Shown here in pieces: positions 43,655-53,455 of a DNA stretch of 64,000 nucleotides. Every line of letters starts with the position of its first letter. Within the stretch, counting starts at the first letter, position 1. Location: positions 3,263,501 through 3,327,500 of the forward strand of contig NZ_CP076128.1 of the NCBI RefSeq assembly GCF_018736065.1. Direction: 5' to 3'. Both the position numbers and the translations under genes were made by a program. Source of the stretch: Flammeovirga kamogawensis. Its GTDB lineage: Bacteria > Bacteroidota > Bacteroidia > Cytophagales > Flammeovirgaceae. Under the pieces are notes generated by a model. That model did no database searches. It saw only the letters and a program-made list of their open reading frames with translations, and was not told the origin of the DNA.

Positions 43655-45055
43655 TTAAACAGTAGCTAATTCTTCTCTCACATCAACAATATGACCATTT
43701 ACAGCAGCAGCAGCAGCAGTAAGTGGAGAAGCTAGTAATGTTCTAGCACCAGGTCCTTGACGACCTTCAAAGTTTCTGTTTGAAGTAGAAATACAGTACA
43801 TGCCAGCAGGAACCTTATCTTCGTTCATACCTAAACATGCAGAACAACCAGGTTCACGTAATTCAAATCCTGCAGCAGCAAAAGCTTTATCTAAACCCTC
43901 TGCTATTGCTTGTTTTTCAACTTGTTTAGAACCAGGTACAATCCAAACGTTTACACCGTCTGCTTTCTTTTTACCTTTAACAAACTCTGCTACAGCTCTT
44001 AAATCTTCTATACGAGCGTTTGTACAGCTACCAATAAATACATAGTCAATCGGTTTACCAATTAATGATTCACCAGCTTCAAGACCCATATAATCCAAGG
44101 CTTTTTTATCCGACTCACTTGCAGGAGCTGGAACAGCGATATCAACACCAATGCCCATTCCTGGGTTTGTACCGTAAGTTAACATTGGAGCAATATCAGC
44201 AGCGTCATATACAAATTCAGCATCAAAAGTTGCACCTTCATCTGTTGGTAAAGATTTCCAGTATGCTAATGCTTCATTCCATGCTTCACCTTTAGGAGCA
44301 AACTCTCTACCTTCTACATAATCAAATGTAGTTTGGTCTGGAGCTATTATTCCTCCTCTTGCACCCATTTCAATACTCATGTTACAAACAGTCATTCTAC
44401 CTTCCATAGAAAGTGATTCGATTGCCGAACCAGCAAACTCAATAAAATAACCTGTTCCACCAGAAGCAGAAAGCTGTGCAATAATATATAATACAATATC
44501 TTTAGCAGTAACACCTTCTTGTAGCTCACCGTTTACTACGATTCTCATCGCTTTAGGCTTGTTTTGAAGAGTACATTGCGTAGACATTACTTGTTCTACT
44601 TGACTTGTTCCGATTCCAAAAGCAATAGAACCGAATGCACCATGTGTAGATGTATGACTATCTCCACAAACAATAGTTTTACCAGGTTGAGTAACTCCTA
44701 ACTCTGGTCCTATTACGTGAACAATACCTTGAAAAGGATGTCCTAAACCATAGAGTTTTACACCAAATTCATCACAGTTTTTTGTAAGTGTTTCTACTTG
44801 GTGTCTAGATAAAGCCTCTTTAATTGGTAAATGCTGATCTTTTGTTGGTACATTATGATCTGCAGTACCCCAAGTCTGATCTACACGAGCGAGTTGGATT
44901 CCTCTTGCACGGAGACCGTTAAAAGCTTGTGGGCTAGTTACTTCGTGAATGAAATGTGTGTCGATGTATAAAACATCTGGAAATCCTTCTTTTCTTTGTA
45001 CAACGTGATTGTCCCACACTTTGTCGAACAGTGTTCTTGGTTTGTTGTTGCTCAT
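43655..45055 (-). CDS. leuC: 3-isopropylmalate dehydratase large subunit
   Basis: 466 aa. The aconitase-type large subunit: [17 protein letters not shown], the cluster ligand regions [10 protein letters not shown] and [12 protein letters not shown] (three Cys for the [4Fe-4S] cluster), and [20 protein letters not shown]. It is the first gene of the leuC-leuD-leuB operon and is divergent from dxs across 365 bp of AT-rich DNA. No leucine leader peptide or T-box was recognised. Confidence 0.97.
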   Translation of the reverse strand: MSNNKPRTLFDKVWDNHVVQRKEGFPDVLYIDTHFIHEVTSPQAFNGLRARGIQLARVDQTWGTADHNVPTKDQHLPIKEALSRHQVETLTKNCDEFGVKLYGLGHPFQGIVHVIGPELGVTQPGKTIVCGDSHTSTHGAFGSIAFGIGTSQVEQVMSTQCTLQNKPKAMRIVVNGELQEGVTAKDIVLYIIAQLSASGGTGYFIEFAGSAIESLSMEGRMTVCNMSIEMGARGGIIAPDQTTFDYVEGREFAPKGEAWNEALAYWKSLPTDEGATFDAEFVYDAADIAPMLTYGTNPGMGIGVDIAVPAPASESDKKALDYMGLEAGESLIGKPIDYVFIGSCTNARIEDLRAVAEFVKGKKKADGVNVWIVPGSKQVEKQAIAEGLDKAFAAAGFELREPGCSACLGMNEDKVPAGMYCISTSNRNFEGRQGPGARTLLASPLTAAAAAVNGHIVDVREELATV

Positions 45056-45211
45056 GTATCTATTGTTTTAAATCTATTCTTTCTCTAAAAAATCTTCTAA
45101 ACAGTTGTATTATACACTGCCAAATATATAATTTCACAAGAATGTATAAGAATTAAGTGGAAATTTAGAACTATTTTCGCACCTTATTGCTGAGTGAGAA
45201 AATCTTTGTAT

Positions 45212-45219
45212 TATTTTTG
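45212..45219 (+). promoter_or_regulatory. Putative -7 box for dxs
   Basis: TATTTTTG matches TAnnTTTG; a TTG at 45187-45189 sits 22 bp before it as a weak -33 element. It implies a dxs leader of about 195 nt. Confidence 0.35.
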
Positions 45220-45242
45220 TCTCAATTTCCGTAATCATCAAA

Positions 45243-45388
45243 TTCTGAAAACAATTACTAATATTAGTATGTTTTACATTCAGAAAATGTTGGTTATTAT
45301 ATTAACTGTAAAAGATTTACAGTATCAAATTTAACTACCTATGTAATTTTAAAAAATTCGTTCTGAAATATAATTACGATTTCAGAAC
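45243..45388. repeat. Repeated TTCTGAA/TTCAGAA dyads between leuC and dxs
   Basis: Half-sites TTCTGAA at 45243 and TTCAGAA at 45279 enclose the palindrome TACTAATATTAGTA. A second pair forms a perfect 10-bp inverted repeat, GTTCTGAAAT at 45360-45369 and ATTTCAGAAC at 45379-45388, 32 bp before the dxs ATG. Possible operator or leader hairpin; otherwise the intergenic DNA shows nothing. Confidence 0.4.
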
Positions 45389-45420
45389 TATTACAAGGTG
45401 TTTATTTAAATAAAAAAGTT

Positions 45421-47361
45421 ATGCTAATTCAACCGGGTGAACTTCTTGCAAAAATCGATAATCCTTCGGATTTGAGAAAATTACCTCTTGATAAATTATA
45501 TCAAGTATGTGAGGAGTTACGTCAATATATTATAGATAATGTATCTATTTATGGAGGACACTTTGGAGCAAGCTTAGGTGTTACAGAATTATCTGTAGCC
45601 ATGCATTATGTATACAATACTCCCTATGATAGAATTGTATGGGATGTAGGTCATCAGGCTTACAATCATAAAATACTTACTGGACGACGAGATCAATTTC
45701 ATACTAATAGACAGTACGGTGGTTTATCTGGCTTTCCTAAAAGAGACGAGAGTGAATACGATACTTTTGGTGTTGGGCATTCATCTACATCAATCTCTGC
45801 AGCATTAGGAATGGCAATAGCTTCTAAAGAAAAAGGAGATGACCGCCAACATATAGCTGTTATTGGAGATGGTTCTATGACTGCAGGAATGGCTTTTGAA
45901 GCAATGAACCATGCAGGAGCATCAGATGCAAACATTCTAATTATTTTAAATGATAATAGAATGGCAATTGATCCTAATCAGGGGGCATTAAAAGATTATT
46001 TAACAGATATAACTACTTCTCCTTTTTATAATAAAATAAAAGACGAAGTGTGGAACATGTTGGGTAAAGTCAAAAAGATAGGACCACATGCCCAACAAGC
46101 TGTATCTGCAGCAGAAAATGCTTTAAAATCTGCTTTATTAGAACAAAGCAATTTATTTGAAGCTTTAGGTTTACGCTACTTTGGACCTGTAGATGGTCAC
46201 GATATAAATCATTTGGTTCATGTAATGGAAGATTTGAAAAAAATTCCAGGACCAAAAATTCTTCATGCTGTTACTGTAAAAGGTAAAGGCTACGCTCTTG
46301 CAGAAAAAGATCAAACTAAATGGCATGCACCAGGTAAGTTTGATAAATTAACAGGAGAGATTAAGAAGAAAGTTTTCACTACTCCTCAAGCTCCGAAATA
46401 TCAAACGGTTTTTGGTGAGACCATTTTAGAAATGGCACGTGAAAACGAAAAAATAATGGGTATTACGCCTGCAATGCCATCGGGTTGTTCATTAAATATA
46501 ATGATGAAAGAAATGCCTGATCGTGCTATAGATGTAGGTATCGCCGAACAACACGCTGTAACTTTTGCAGCAGGTTTAGCAGCAGAAGGAATGATTCCAT
46601 TCTGTAATATCTATTCTTCGTTTATGCAACGCGCATATGATCAAGTTGTTCATGATGTTTGTATTCAAAACCTACCAGTGATTTTCTGTTTAGACAGAGC
46701 TGGTTTTGCAGGAGCAGACGGAGCGACTCATCACGGAGCGTATGATATTCCATTCATGCGTTGTATTCCAAACTTAGTGGTTGCAGCACCTATGAATGAA
46801 GCAGAGTTAAGACACATGATGCTTACAGCTGTAAATCATAGAACTTCTCCTTTCTCTATAAGATATCCAAGAGGACAGGGTGTAATGCCAGAATGGAAAG
46901 TGCCGATGGAAGAAATGCAAGTAGGTAAAGGCCGTAAAATTAAAGATGGCGAGGAAGTAGCTGTTTTAACTTTTGGACATATTGGTAATTACGTTGTTCA
47001 ACTGTCAGATCGTTTCCAAGCTGAGGGTGTAAATCCTGCCCATTACGACATGCGTTTTGTAAAACCTATTGATGAAGAGATGCTTCAAGAAGTTTTTACA
47101 AAATTTGATAAGGTTGTTACTATAGAAGATGGTGCAATTATGGGTGGCTTTGGTAGCGCCATTCTTGAATGGATGATGGACAATGGTTTTACTAATAAAC
47201 AAATTGTACGTCTTGGTATACCTGATACAATTATTGAACAAGGTGAACAAATTGAGCTGCAAAAAGAAGCAGGTTTTGATCATGATGGTATTTTAGAAGC
47301 TGTTTTAAAATTATCATCTAATGTGAAGTCTAAAAGCAAAGTTTTAGTGAAGAGTAAATAG
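45421..47361 (+). CDS. dxs: 1-deoxy-D-xylulose-5-phosphate synthase
   Basis: 646 aa. It condenses pyruvate and glyceraldehyde 3-phosphate, the first step of the MEP isoprenoid pathway. Visible are VWDVGHQAYNHKILTGRRDQ, the thiamine diphosphate motif GDGSMTAGMAFEAMNHAG, VDGHDINHLVHVMEDLK, VGIAEQHAVTFAAGLAAEG with the catalytic-type Glu, and DRAGFAGADGATHHGAYDI. Full length. A single gene ended by a nested terminator. Confidence 0.96.
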   Translation: MLIQPGELLAKIDNPSDLRKLPLDKLYQVCEELRQYIIDNVSIYGGHFGASLGVTELSVAMHYVYNTPYDRIVWDVGHQAYNHKILTGRRDQFHTNRQYGGLSGFPKRDESEYDTFGVGHSSTSISAALGMAIASKEKGDDRQHIAVIGDGSMTAGMAFEAMNHAGASDANILIILNDNRMAIDPNQGALKDYLTDITTSPFYNKIKDEVWNMLGKVKKIGPHAQQAVSAAENALKSALLEQSNLFEALGLRYFGPVDGHDINHLVHVMEDLKKIPGPKILHAVTVKGKGYALAEKDQTKWHAPGKFDKLTGEIKKKVFTTPQAPKYQTVFGETILEMARENEKIMGITPAMPSGCSLNIMMKEMPDRAIDVGIAEQHAVTFAAGLAAEGMIPFCNIYSSFMQRAYDQVVHDVCIQNLPVIFCLDRAGFAGADGATHHGAYDIPFMRCIPNLVVAAPMNEAELRHMMLTAVNHRTSPFSIRYPRGQGVMPEWKVPMEEMQVGKGRKIKDGEEVAVLTFGHIGNYVVQLSDRFQAEGVNPAHYDMRFVKPIDEEMLQEVFTKFDKVVTIEDGAIMGGFGSAILEWMMDNGFTNKQIVRLGIPDTIIEQGEQIELQKEAGFDHDGILEAVLKLSSNVKSKSKVLVKSK

Positions 47362-47412
47362 AAAAATCTCCTTGTTTTTGATAAAACTAGGGATTGAGGC
47401 AATATTTTTGAA

Positions 47413-47460
47413 GTAAGGACTGTTTTAAAAGCAAGGCTTTTAGCAGTCCTTATTTTTTTT
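47413..47460 (+). terminator. Intrinsic terminator of dxs
   Basis: Outer stem TAAGGACTG / CAGTCCTTA with an inner stem TAAAAGC / GCTTTTA, followed by eight T. Confidence 0.9.
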
Positions 47461-47502
47461 GACTGAAATTTAAGAGTCCGTTTACTTAGAGATAAATTAA
47501 TT

Positions 47503-49302
47503 ATGATCTTTCGTAAGACCTTCCGTTTTCGACTCATTGTATTGTTTGTAATAAATACAACCCTATTGTTAATGACATTAGGAACTGTATACCTTACAGC
47601 CAAATCTTTAACAGAAACTAGTGAACTAACTGAAAAATTTAAACAATGCTCTTCACTCTATACAGAGTCAGAAATATATTATAAAAACTTTTTATTAGAG
47701 GATTTAATCACATCAGAATTTTATAAGAACAGAAAAAGTACAAATACAGTTCGTTCTATAAATCTTTTAGATTCTTCTTTAATTGCTGTAGAAGAAGTAA
47801 GAAAGCAAATGGATGAATTGGATGATCCTAGAGCAAAAGAAATGGAGTTTTTAAGAGCTGATCTAGAGCAATTAAAAGCACAACAAGATTTTTTAATGCG
47901 TAAGTATCTTGATCTCGGTTTTAAAGACTGGGGAATGATAGGAAATATGCGTTCTAAAATACATAAAATTGAAGCAACTGAATTTGATTATAACTTAGGT
48001 TTACTCTTAACAATGAGAAGAAATGAAAAAGATTTCTTATTAAGAGGAGAATCAAAATACATTAGGTCATTTGATGAAAGTGTAGAGAATTTTGAGAAGC
48101 ATATTGTTAAAATCTATCAACTTCAAAGAAATTCATCTTTTTCAGAACAAGATGTAAGAAAGTTGAGAGCTAGTTTAGCAGCTTATCAATTTGGTATGCA
48201 TAAAGTAGTTGATTTAATGAAGTCCATTGGAAGAGGGCAAAATTCTGGATTGATGAAACAAGTTTCAGATTTACAAGGTCAGATCAATTTGCGTCTTTTA
48301 AGTCTTTCTGAAAATGTACTTTCTAATAATGCTACTTATGTAAAATGGATGGTTGCTACATTTTTATTTATCTTCTTTTTGCAATCTGTAATTTTGGGTT
48401 GGTTTATTTTTAGATTCACTCGAATGTTAAATAAGCGTTTTAACTTTTTATTTAAAATATCATCCGCTCTATCATCCGGTCAGAAGTTAGATAAATTGAA
48501 AGAAGAATCTGATGGTGTTTTTGATGAAGTTAAAGAGATTTCATCAAAAATATTTGAAGTAGATGAGCAATTTAGTGCTGCCAATGATTTTTCTAAAAAA
48601 GTTACTGATGGTAATGTTGATGTTAATTATCAGAAACAATTTGAAAATACTCCTCTAGCAAATGATTTACTTCAGATGCGTAATAAGTTTAGAGATGTTC
48701 AAGAAGAAGAATACCGCAGAAATTGGGCAACTCAAGGTATGGCTGATTTTAACCAGCTTCTACGAGTTAAAATGGAAGACGAAGAGGAATGGTTTGATAA
48801 TTTATTAAGAAAAATAATAGAATATATTGGAGCCAGTCAGGGAACTTTTATTTTAGTTCAAGAAAATAAAAAGCAGCAACAAGTGTTGCAAGTAATGGCA
48901 ATGTATGCTTATGATAAGAAGCGATACGAGTCTAAACACTATGATATAGAAAGTGGTCTTTTAGGGCAAGTATATAAAGAACAACAAATGGTTTACATTG
49001 AAGATGTACCAAATGATTATATCAATATTACTTCTGGAATGGGGGGAGCTAAACCTAAAAGCCTTGTCATATTACCGCTAATGTATAGTGATAAAATGTA
49101 TGGAATTTTAGAAATTTCATCGTTTAATAAATTTGATGAGTATAAGATTGATTTCTTGTTAAAGTTATCAGAAGTTATAGCATCAAGCATCTCAGATATG
49201 GATACATCTAGAGTTGTTATTCAAATGAAAAATCAGTTAGATGCTCAAAAACAGCGAATTAGTGAATTAGAGAAGGAGATTTATGAGATAGAAAAAAATT
49301 AA
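47503..49302 (+). CDS. Membrane sensor with periplasmic helical domain and GAF domain
   Basis: 599 aa. The first membrane helix (about 9-31) and second (about 281-305, ATFLFIFFLQSVILGWFIFR) enclose an alpha-helical periplasmic sensor of roughly 250 residues. A HAMP-like linker follows, then a GAF domain at about 423-566 (QGTFILVQENKKQ to GILEISSFNKFDEYKIDFLL) and a short C-terminal coiled coil. No kinase, cyclase, HTH or methyl-accepting region is visible, so its output must go through another protein. Proteins of this shape occur in Cytophagales. It is a lone gene between two terminators. Confidence 0.78.
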   Translation: MIFRKTFRFRLIVLFVINTTLLLMTLGTVYLTAKSLTETSELTEKFKQCSSLYTESEIYYKNFLLEDLITSEFYKNRKSTNTVRSINLLDSSLIAVEEVRKQMDELDDPRAKEMEFLRADLEQLKAQQDFLMRKYLDLGFKDWGMIGNMRSKIHKIEATEFDYNLGLLLTMRRNEKDFLLRGESKYIRSFDESVENFEKHIVKIYQLQRNSSFSEQDVRKLRASLAAYQFGMHKVVDLMKSIGRGQNSGLMKQVSDLQGQINLRLLSLSENVLSNNATYVKWMVATFLFIFFLQSVILGWFIFRFTRMLNKRFNFLFKISSALSSGQKLDKLKEESDGVFDEVKEISSKIFEVDEQFSAANDFSKKVTDGNVDVNYQKQFENTPLANDLLQMRNKFRDVQEEEYRRNWATQGMADFNQLLRVKMEDEEEWFDNLLRKIIEYIGASQGTFILVQENKKQQQVLQVMAMYAYDKKRYESKHYDIESGLLGQVYKEQQMVYIEDVPNDYINITSGMGGAKPKSLVILPLMYSDKMYGILEISSFNKFDEYKIDFLLKLSEVIASSISDMDTSRVVIQMKNQLDAQKQRISELEKEIYEIEKN

Positions 49303-49345
49303 GATAATTTTAATATTCTCTAACATTAGTTATACAATTAATACT

Positions 49346-49399
49346 TAAGGGCTTTGATTCTCTCTATGGTAAAGGGTAGGAATCACAGCCCTTTTTCTT
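49346..49399 (+). terminator. Terminator after the GAF sensor gene
   Basis: AAGGGCT / AGCCCTT outer stem with GATTC / GAATC inside, followed by T. Confidence 0.75.
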
Positions 49400-49462
49400 A
49401 GTTTTACCATCAACAAATATAAACAGGATTAAATAAGGCGTTGCCTCAACAACTTTGTAACT

Positions 49463-50902
49463 ATGAATGAACACAGAAAACCTACGTTTTTAGAATCTAT
49501 TATACCAATTCTATTTTTACTCGTCATGCTCACTATAAATGTTTTAGTGTTTAAAGACGACGGCCTCTCGGGATCAAATCAAGTTGTTTTAATGTTATCT
49601 ACAGCCGTTGTTGGTTGTGTTGCTATTTTTAGATTAAATGTAACATGGGATACTTTAATGGATGGAATAGTAAATAGTATTGGTGCAGCAATGCCATCAA
49701 TATTAATTTTACTATTAATAGGTGCCCTTGCAGGTACTTGGTTATTAGGTGGAATAGTACCAGCAATGGTTTATTATGGTTTAAAAATATTAAACCCATC
49801 AATATTTTTATTTGCAACAATAATAATCTGTGCTATTGTTTCAGTAGCTACAGGTAGTTCTTGGTCAACAATAGCGACTGTTGGTTTAGCCTTACTTGGT
49901 ATTGGAAAAACATTAGGTATGAGTGATGGACTAGTTGCAGGAGCAATAATTAGTGGTGCATACTTTGGTGATAAAATGTCACCTCTATCAGATACAACAA
50001 ATTTAGCACCTGCTGTGGCAGGGACAGATTTATTTACACATATCAGATATATGCTATATACAACAGTACCTTCTTTTGTTATAGCCGCTATCTTATTTTT
50101 AATTATTGGTTTTGGATATGATTCATCTGTATCTCAAACAGATGTTCAAGAGGTGTTAGTTGCATTAGAGTCATCATTTAATATCTCACCTTTATTATTT
50201 TTAGTACCAGCTTTAGTTGTAGTATTAATAATTAAAAAAGTACCTGCATTACCTGCGTTATTAATTGGTTCTTTAGCAGGAGCAATAGTAGGTATTGTAT
50301 TTCAACCACAAATTGTAGAGAGAATTGCATCAGGAATGAATGAAGGGTGGCAAAGTTCTTATATGGTTTTAATGAAATCTATGTATGAAGGAGTTTCTAT
50401 TGAATCTGAAAATGTAATTGTTTCAGGGCTACTATCATCAAGCGGTATGGTTGGAATGTTAAATACTATATGGTTAATTCTAGTAGCAATGGCTTTTGGC
50501 GGTGCTATGGAAGTAAGTGGAATGTTACACAAAATCACAGAAACAATAATTTCTAAGGTGACGAGTGAAACAGGTTTATTTGCATCAGCTGCTTCAACTT
50601 GTATTTTCTTTAATGTTACAGCATCAGATCAGTATTTAGCAATTGTTGTCCCTGGTAAGATGTATGCCAATGCATTTAAAGAAAAAGGCTTGGCTCCTGA
50701 AAACTTAAGTAGAACACTAGAAGATACGGCAACAGTTACTTCGGTATTAGTTCCTTGGAATACATGTGGTGTAGCACAATCTACAGTTTTAGGTGTAGCG
50801 ACAGGTGCTTATTTACCTTATTGCTTTTTTAACCTGCTTAGTCCTGTAATGACAGTGTTATTTGCAGCATTAAAAATTAAAATCAAGAGAATTGATAATT
50901 AG
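49463..50902 (+). CDS. nhaC: NhaC-family Na+/H+ antiporter
   Basis: 479 aa with about 11-12 membrane segments. It exchanges sodium for protons (the family also includes malate/lactate-coupled members). Family stretches are VSVATGSSWSTIATVGLALL, SGAYFGDKMSPLSDTTNLAP with the ion-site Asp residues, FGGAMEVSGML and DTATVTSVLVPWNTCGVAQS. Suits a marine organism. A single gene followed by an imperfect hairpin terminator. Confidence 0.92.
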   Translation: MNEHRKPTFLESIIPILFLLVMLTINVLVFKDDGLSGSNQVVLMLSTAVVGCVAIFRLNVTWDTLMDGIVNSIGAAMPSILILLLIGALAGTWLLGGIVPAMVYYGLKILNPSIFLFATIIICAIVSVATGSSWSTIATVGLALLGIGKTLGMSDGLVAGAIISGAYFGDKMSPLSDTTNLAPAVAGTDLFTHIRYMLYTTVPSFVIAAILFLIIGFGYDSSVSQTDVQEVLVALESSFNISPLLFLVPALVVVLIIKKVPALPALLIGSLAGAIVGIVFQPQIVERIASGMNEGWQSSYMVLMKSMYEGVSIESENVIVSGLLSSSGMVGMLNTIWLILVAMAFGGAMEVSGMLHKITETIISKVTSETGLFASAASTCIFFNVTASDQYLAIVVPGKMYANAFKEKGLAPENLSRTLEDTATVTSVLVPWNTCGVAQSTVLGVATGAYLPYCFFNLLSPVMTVLFAALKIKIKRIDN

Positions 50903-50945
50903 TAACTGATAAGAAAACTCAAAAGGTTTTTTAGAATATATAGAA

Positions 50946-50978
50946 AGAGTATGTACTGAATAAGTATGTACTCTTTTT
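50946..50978 (+). terminator. Terminator of nhaC
   Basis: GAGTATGTACT and AGTATGTACTC form a hairpin with a central TG mismatch, followed by seven T. Confidence 0.7.
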
Positions 50979-51205
50979 TTATTAAAAATGACACGTTTTT
51001 TGATTATTAAACATGTTAGTGTTAACATTTTAACACCATTTTAGGGTTTAAAATGGGATTTATTTAATAATTGTAAATAAAATTACCTAGAAAGTGTTTG
51101 TATTAATAAACTTTTTATTACATTTACATCAGATAAGACATTAAAGATTAAAAAATATTTAAAATTTTTGATTGATAATGGGTTAATAAAATTAGGTTTA
51201 ACAGG

Positions 51206-51236
51206 AAAGAGCTCGCTGCTTCAGCTAGCTTTTTTT
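51206..51236 (+). terminator. Orphan terminator, possible end of a small RNA
   Basis: AGCTCGCTG / CAGCTAGCT stem with a CTT loop and seven T, about 300 bp after nhaC and after nhaC's own terminator. No ORF of note precedes it, so it may end a non-coding RNA starting in 50980-51150. Confidence 0.45.
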
Positions 51237-51268
51237 GTTTTTATAGGTTTCTGTTTTTTAAGCATTCC

Positions 51269-51317
51269 TATAAACCACAAAAAGGGATGCATTATGTATC
51301 CCTTTTTGTGGTTTATA
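51269..51317. terminator. Bidirectional terminator, 20-bp perfect stem
   Basis: TATAAACCACAAAAAGGGAT at 51269-51288 pairs with 51298-51317 around a 9-nt loop. It lies 14 bp beyond the stop of the minus-strand methyltransferase. Confidence 0.85.
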
Positions 51318-51331
51318 AAGAAACTATAATT

Positions 51332-52741
51332 TTAAACATTCTTTACTAACCTATGCTCAGTTGGGTAATAATTATTTAATCTATTTGGTAGTACTTTAAC
51401 CCACCCTAATACTAAGCCTTTAAATTTAATAAGTGCCCATCCTTTAACACCTTGAATAGTCTTAATACTCATATCTTGTTTTTTCAAGTAGTCGATGGCA
51501 TCTCTATATTCAACATCTGTGCTAGGGATTGAAGAAGCTATGATATTAGAAACAGCAAGTTCATGATCTGGAATCAATTGATTATTCTTTTTGTTGAGTC
51601 TCCCCATTTTAGTTCCTTGATGTCTTACAGTTTGAGTTACGTATAACATCTTGAAATCCTGAACTAGGTTTTTAGGAATTGCATAAATTTCATCTTCTTC
51701 CTCATAGAAGTCAAAATCATTACCATTCTCTAGCCATTTCCTCATTTCTTCAGATTCCCTTTTTCTTAACATGAAAACTTGTTTCATCTTTTTAGGAGAA
51801 ACACTGAATTTCTGATGTCTTGAAGGTTCACCTTTTTTTCTGAAAGCAGTTAAGAATAATCCTTCTCCTGTTGTTTTATGGAAAATGAAACGGTAACCCG
51901 TTGCTTTGATTCCATTCTTTTCTACCTCTATTTTTGTAATTCCCCAACTTGGATCTAGTTCAATCTCTAAAGGTTCAAACTCTTCTGAATCTAATATTTG
52001 TTCTAAACGCTCCTCGTTTTCTTGAGGAGAGAATGTACACGTACTATATATAAATAATCCTCCAGCTTTTAGAGACTGAGGGATATAATCAACAATTTCT
52101 TTTTGTATATCTCTACAAGAGTTAATCAGCATAGGTGACCATGCATCTATTGTTTTAGGATCTTTTCTAAACATCCCTTCTCCAGAGCATGGTGCGTCTG
52201 CAACAATTACATCAAAATACTCTCTTAATTGTGTAAAACTATCAGAATAATTAGCTGTTACAATTGTATTTGGGTTACCCCAACGTACAAGATTGTCAAT
52301 TAGAGGAGTAGCTCTTTTGTCAATAACTTCATTAGCTACAAGTAAACTTTTTTGTGTAATTAATGAGTTGATAAGAGTACTTTTCCCTCCAGGAGCAGCA
52401 CATAAATCTAAAACTTTAATATCTTTTTCTAATGGAGCATGTTGTTTAAGTGCTTGCCATAAAAACATTGATGATGCTTCCTGTACATAATAGGCACCTG
52501 CAAAAATTAAAGGGTCTTTTGCAAACGATGGTCGTTTAGCAATATAATGAGCCTCGTCGCACCAAGGTACAGGTGTAATATCTGAAAAATCAATTTCAGC
52601 AGGTTTAAAAGGGTTTGTTCTGTAAGATACAGGGGCAAACTCATCGAAAGCTTCTTTAAAAGCAATTATATCCTCTTCAGAAAGCTGACCTTCTAATCTG
52701 CTAATGAATTTTTTTGGTAATTTTTCAGCCCTATTCGACAT
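51332..52741 (-). CDS. RsmF-type rRNA m5C methyltransferase (NOL1/NOP2/Sun family)
   Basis: 469 aa, close to E. coli RsmF. The catalytic domain has the SAM site LDLCAAPGGKSTL at 111-123, the catalytic pair Cys185 in DAPCSGEGMFRKDP and Cys235 in YSTCTFSPQENEE, and the C-terminal PUA-like RsmF domains (AIDYLKKQDM and GWALIKFKGLVLGWVK). It methylates cytosine in rRNA. The exact position cannot be read from sequence, so the rsmF symbol is withheld. It is a single gene on the minus strand, divergent from rpsO. Confidence 0.92.
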   Translation of the reverse strand: MSNRAEKLPKKFISRLEGQLSEEDIIAFKEAFDEFAPVSYRTNPFKPAEIDFSDITPVPWCDEAHYIAKRPSFAKDPLIFAGAYYVQEASSMFLWQALKQHAPLEKDIKVLDLCAAPGGKSTLINSLITQKSLLVANEVIDKRATPLIDNLVRWGNPNTIVTANYSDSFTQLREYFDVIVADAPCSGEGMFRKDPKTIDAWSPMLINSCRDIQKEIVDYIPQSLKAGGLFIYSTCTFSPQENEERLEQILDSEEFEPLEIELDPSWGITKIEVEKNGIKATGYRFIFHKTTGEGLFLTAFRKKGEPSRHQKFSVSPKKMKQVFMLRKRESEEMRKWLENGNDFDFYEEEDEIYAIPKNLVQDFKMLYVTQTVRHQGTKMGRLNKKNNQLIPDHELAVSNIIASSIPSTDVEYRDAIDYLKKQDMSIKTIQGVKGWALIKFKGLVLGWVKVLPNRLNNYYPTEHRLVKNV

Positions 52742-52853
52742 ATTATTAATGTTTTAATGGATAAACCTATGCTATGAGAATACGAATATTGTGTTTTTTA
52801 GTTAATGAATATAGTTATGTTGAATATTATTCGGATTTTTTATAAAAGATCCT

Positions 52854-52861
52854 TAGTTTTG
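52854..52861 (+). promoter_or_regulatory. Putative -7 box of rpsO
   Basis: TAGTTTTG matches TAnnTTTG. It implies a leader of about 125 nt before the rpsO ATG. Confidence 0.45.
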
Positions 52862-52911
52862 CATCCGAAAATTTTTATTTAACATTCGAAGTAACTACGA
52901 ATTGAGGGTAG

Positions 52912-52950
52912 ATAATTTCGACACGCGATCTCGCTGTCAAAAGGAATTAT
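52912..52950 (+). promoter_or_regulatory. Structured leader of rpsO
   Basis: Stem GACA-GCGA / TCGC-TGTC (52920-52938, one bulged C) is continued by ATAATT and C pairing with GAATTAT across an AAAAG internal loop. Location before rpsO suggests an S15 autoregulatory site; no known class was recognised. Confidence 0.5.
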
Positions 52951-52994
52951 TATCGTGAAGTTCAAGTTTTTTCGCAAAACTAATTTGTGGTTTT

Positions 52995-53270
52995 ATGGAT
53001 TATTTAAGCCCTGAGTACAAGAAAGAAATCTTTGCAGCACACAGTAAAGATGGTGAGAAAGATACTGGATCACCAGAAGCACAAGTTGCATTGTTCACTA
53101 AGCGTATTTCACACTTAACTGAGCACTTAAAAGATAATAAAAAAGATCACTCATCACGTCGTGGTTTGATGAAGCTAGTAGGTAAGCGTCGTTCTATGCT
53201 TGACTATTTAGCTAAAAAAGATATCAACCGTTACAGAGCGATTATCAAAGAACTTGGTATCAGAAAGTAA
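52995..53270 (+). CDS. rpsO: 30S ribosomal protein S15
   Basis: 91 aa. [20 protein letters not shown] and [20 protein letters not shown] are diagnostic. It binds 16S rRNA early in 30S assembly. It stands just before pnp, an arrangement shared with many bacteria (rpsO-pnp), but here with a terminator and 254 bp between the genes. The leader hairpin suggests autoregulation. Confidence 0.97.
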   Translation: MDYLSPEYKKEIFAAHSKDGEKDTGSPEAQVALFTKRISHLTEHLKDNKKDHSSRRGLMKLVGKRRSMLDYLAKKDINRYRAIIKELGIRK

Positions 53271-53296
53271 TATTTTCTGGTATAAAGATACCACTC

Positions 53297-53330
53297 AGGG
53301 GATTCCATATTTTTGGAATTCCCTTTTTGC
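53297..53330 (+). terminator. Terminator of rpsO
   Basis: GGGGATTCCA and TGGAATTCCC form a hairpin with one G-T pair, followed by TTTTT. Confidence 0.75.
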
Positions 53331-53455
53331 GTATAATATACTGACTTTTTTATCGAGTAATTTCGAAAAGAAAAGTGGCAGAAAGTGATTTATATATAAA
53401 AAATCACTAATTTTTAGGGTTGGAAAAAGTTAGCTTGGACTAGCCGAATTTTAAT

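Noticed and set aside
44065-44295. His/Gln-rich ORF on the plus strand inside leuC
   Set aside because: Opposite strand of a conserved enzyme gene with low-complexity composition; no support as a gene.
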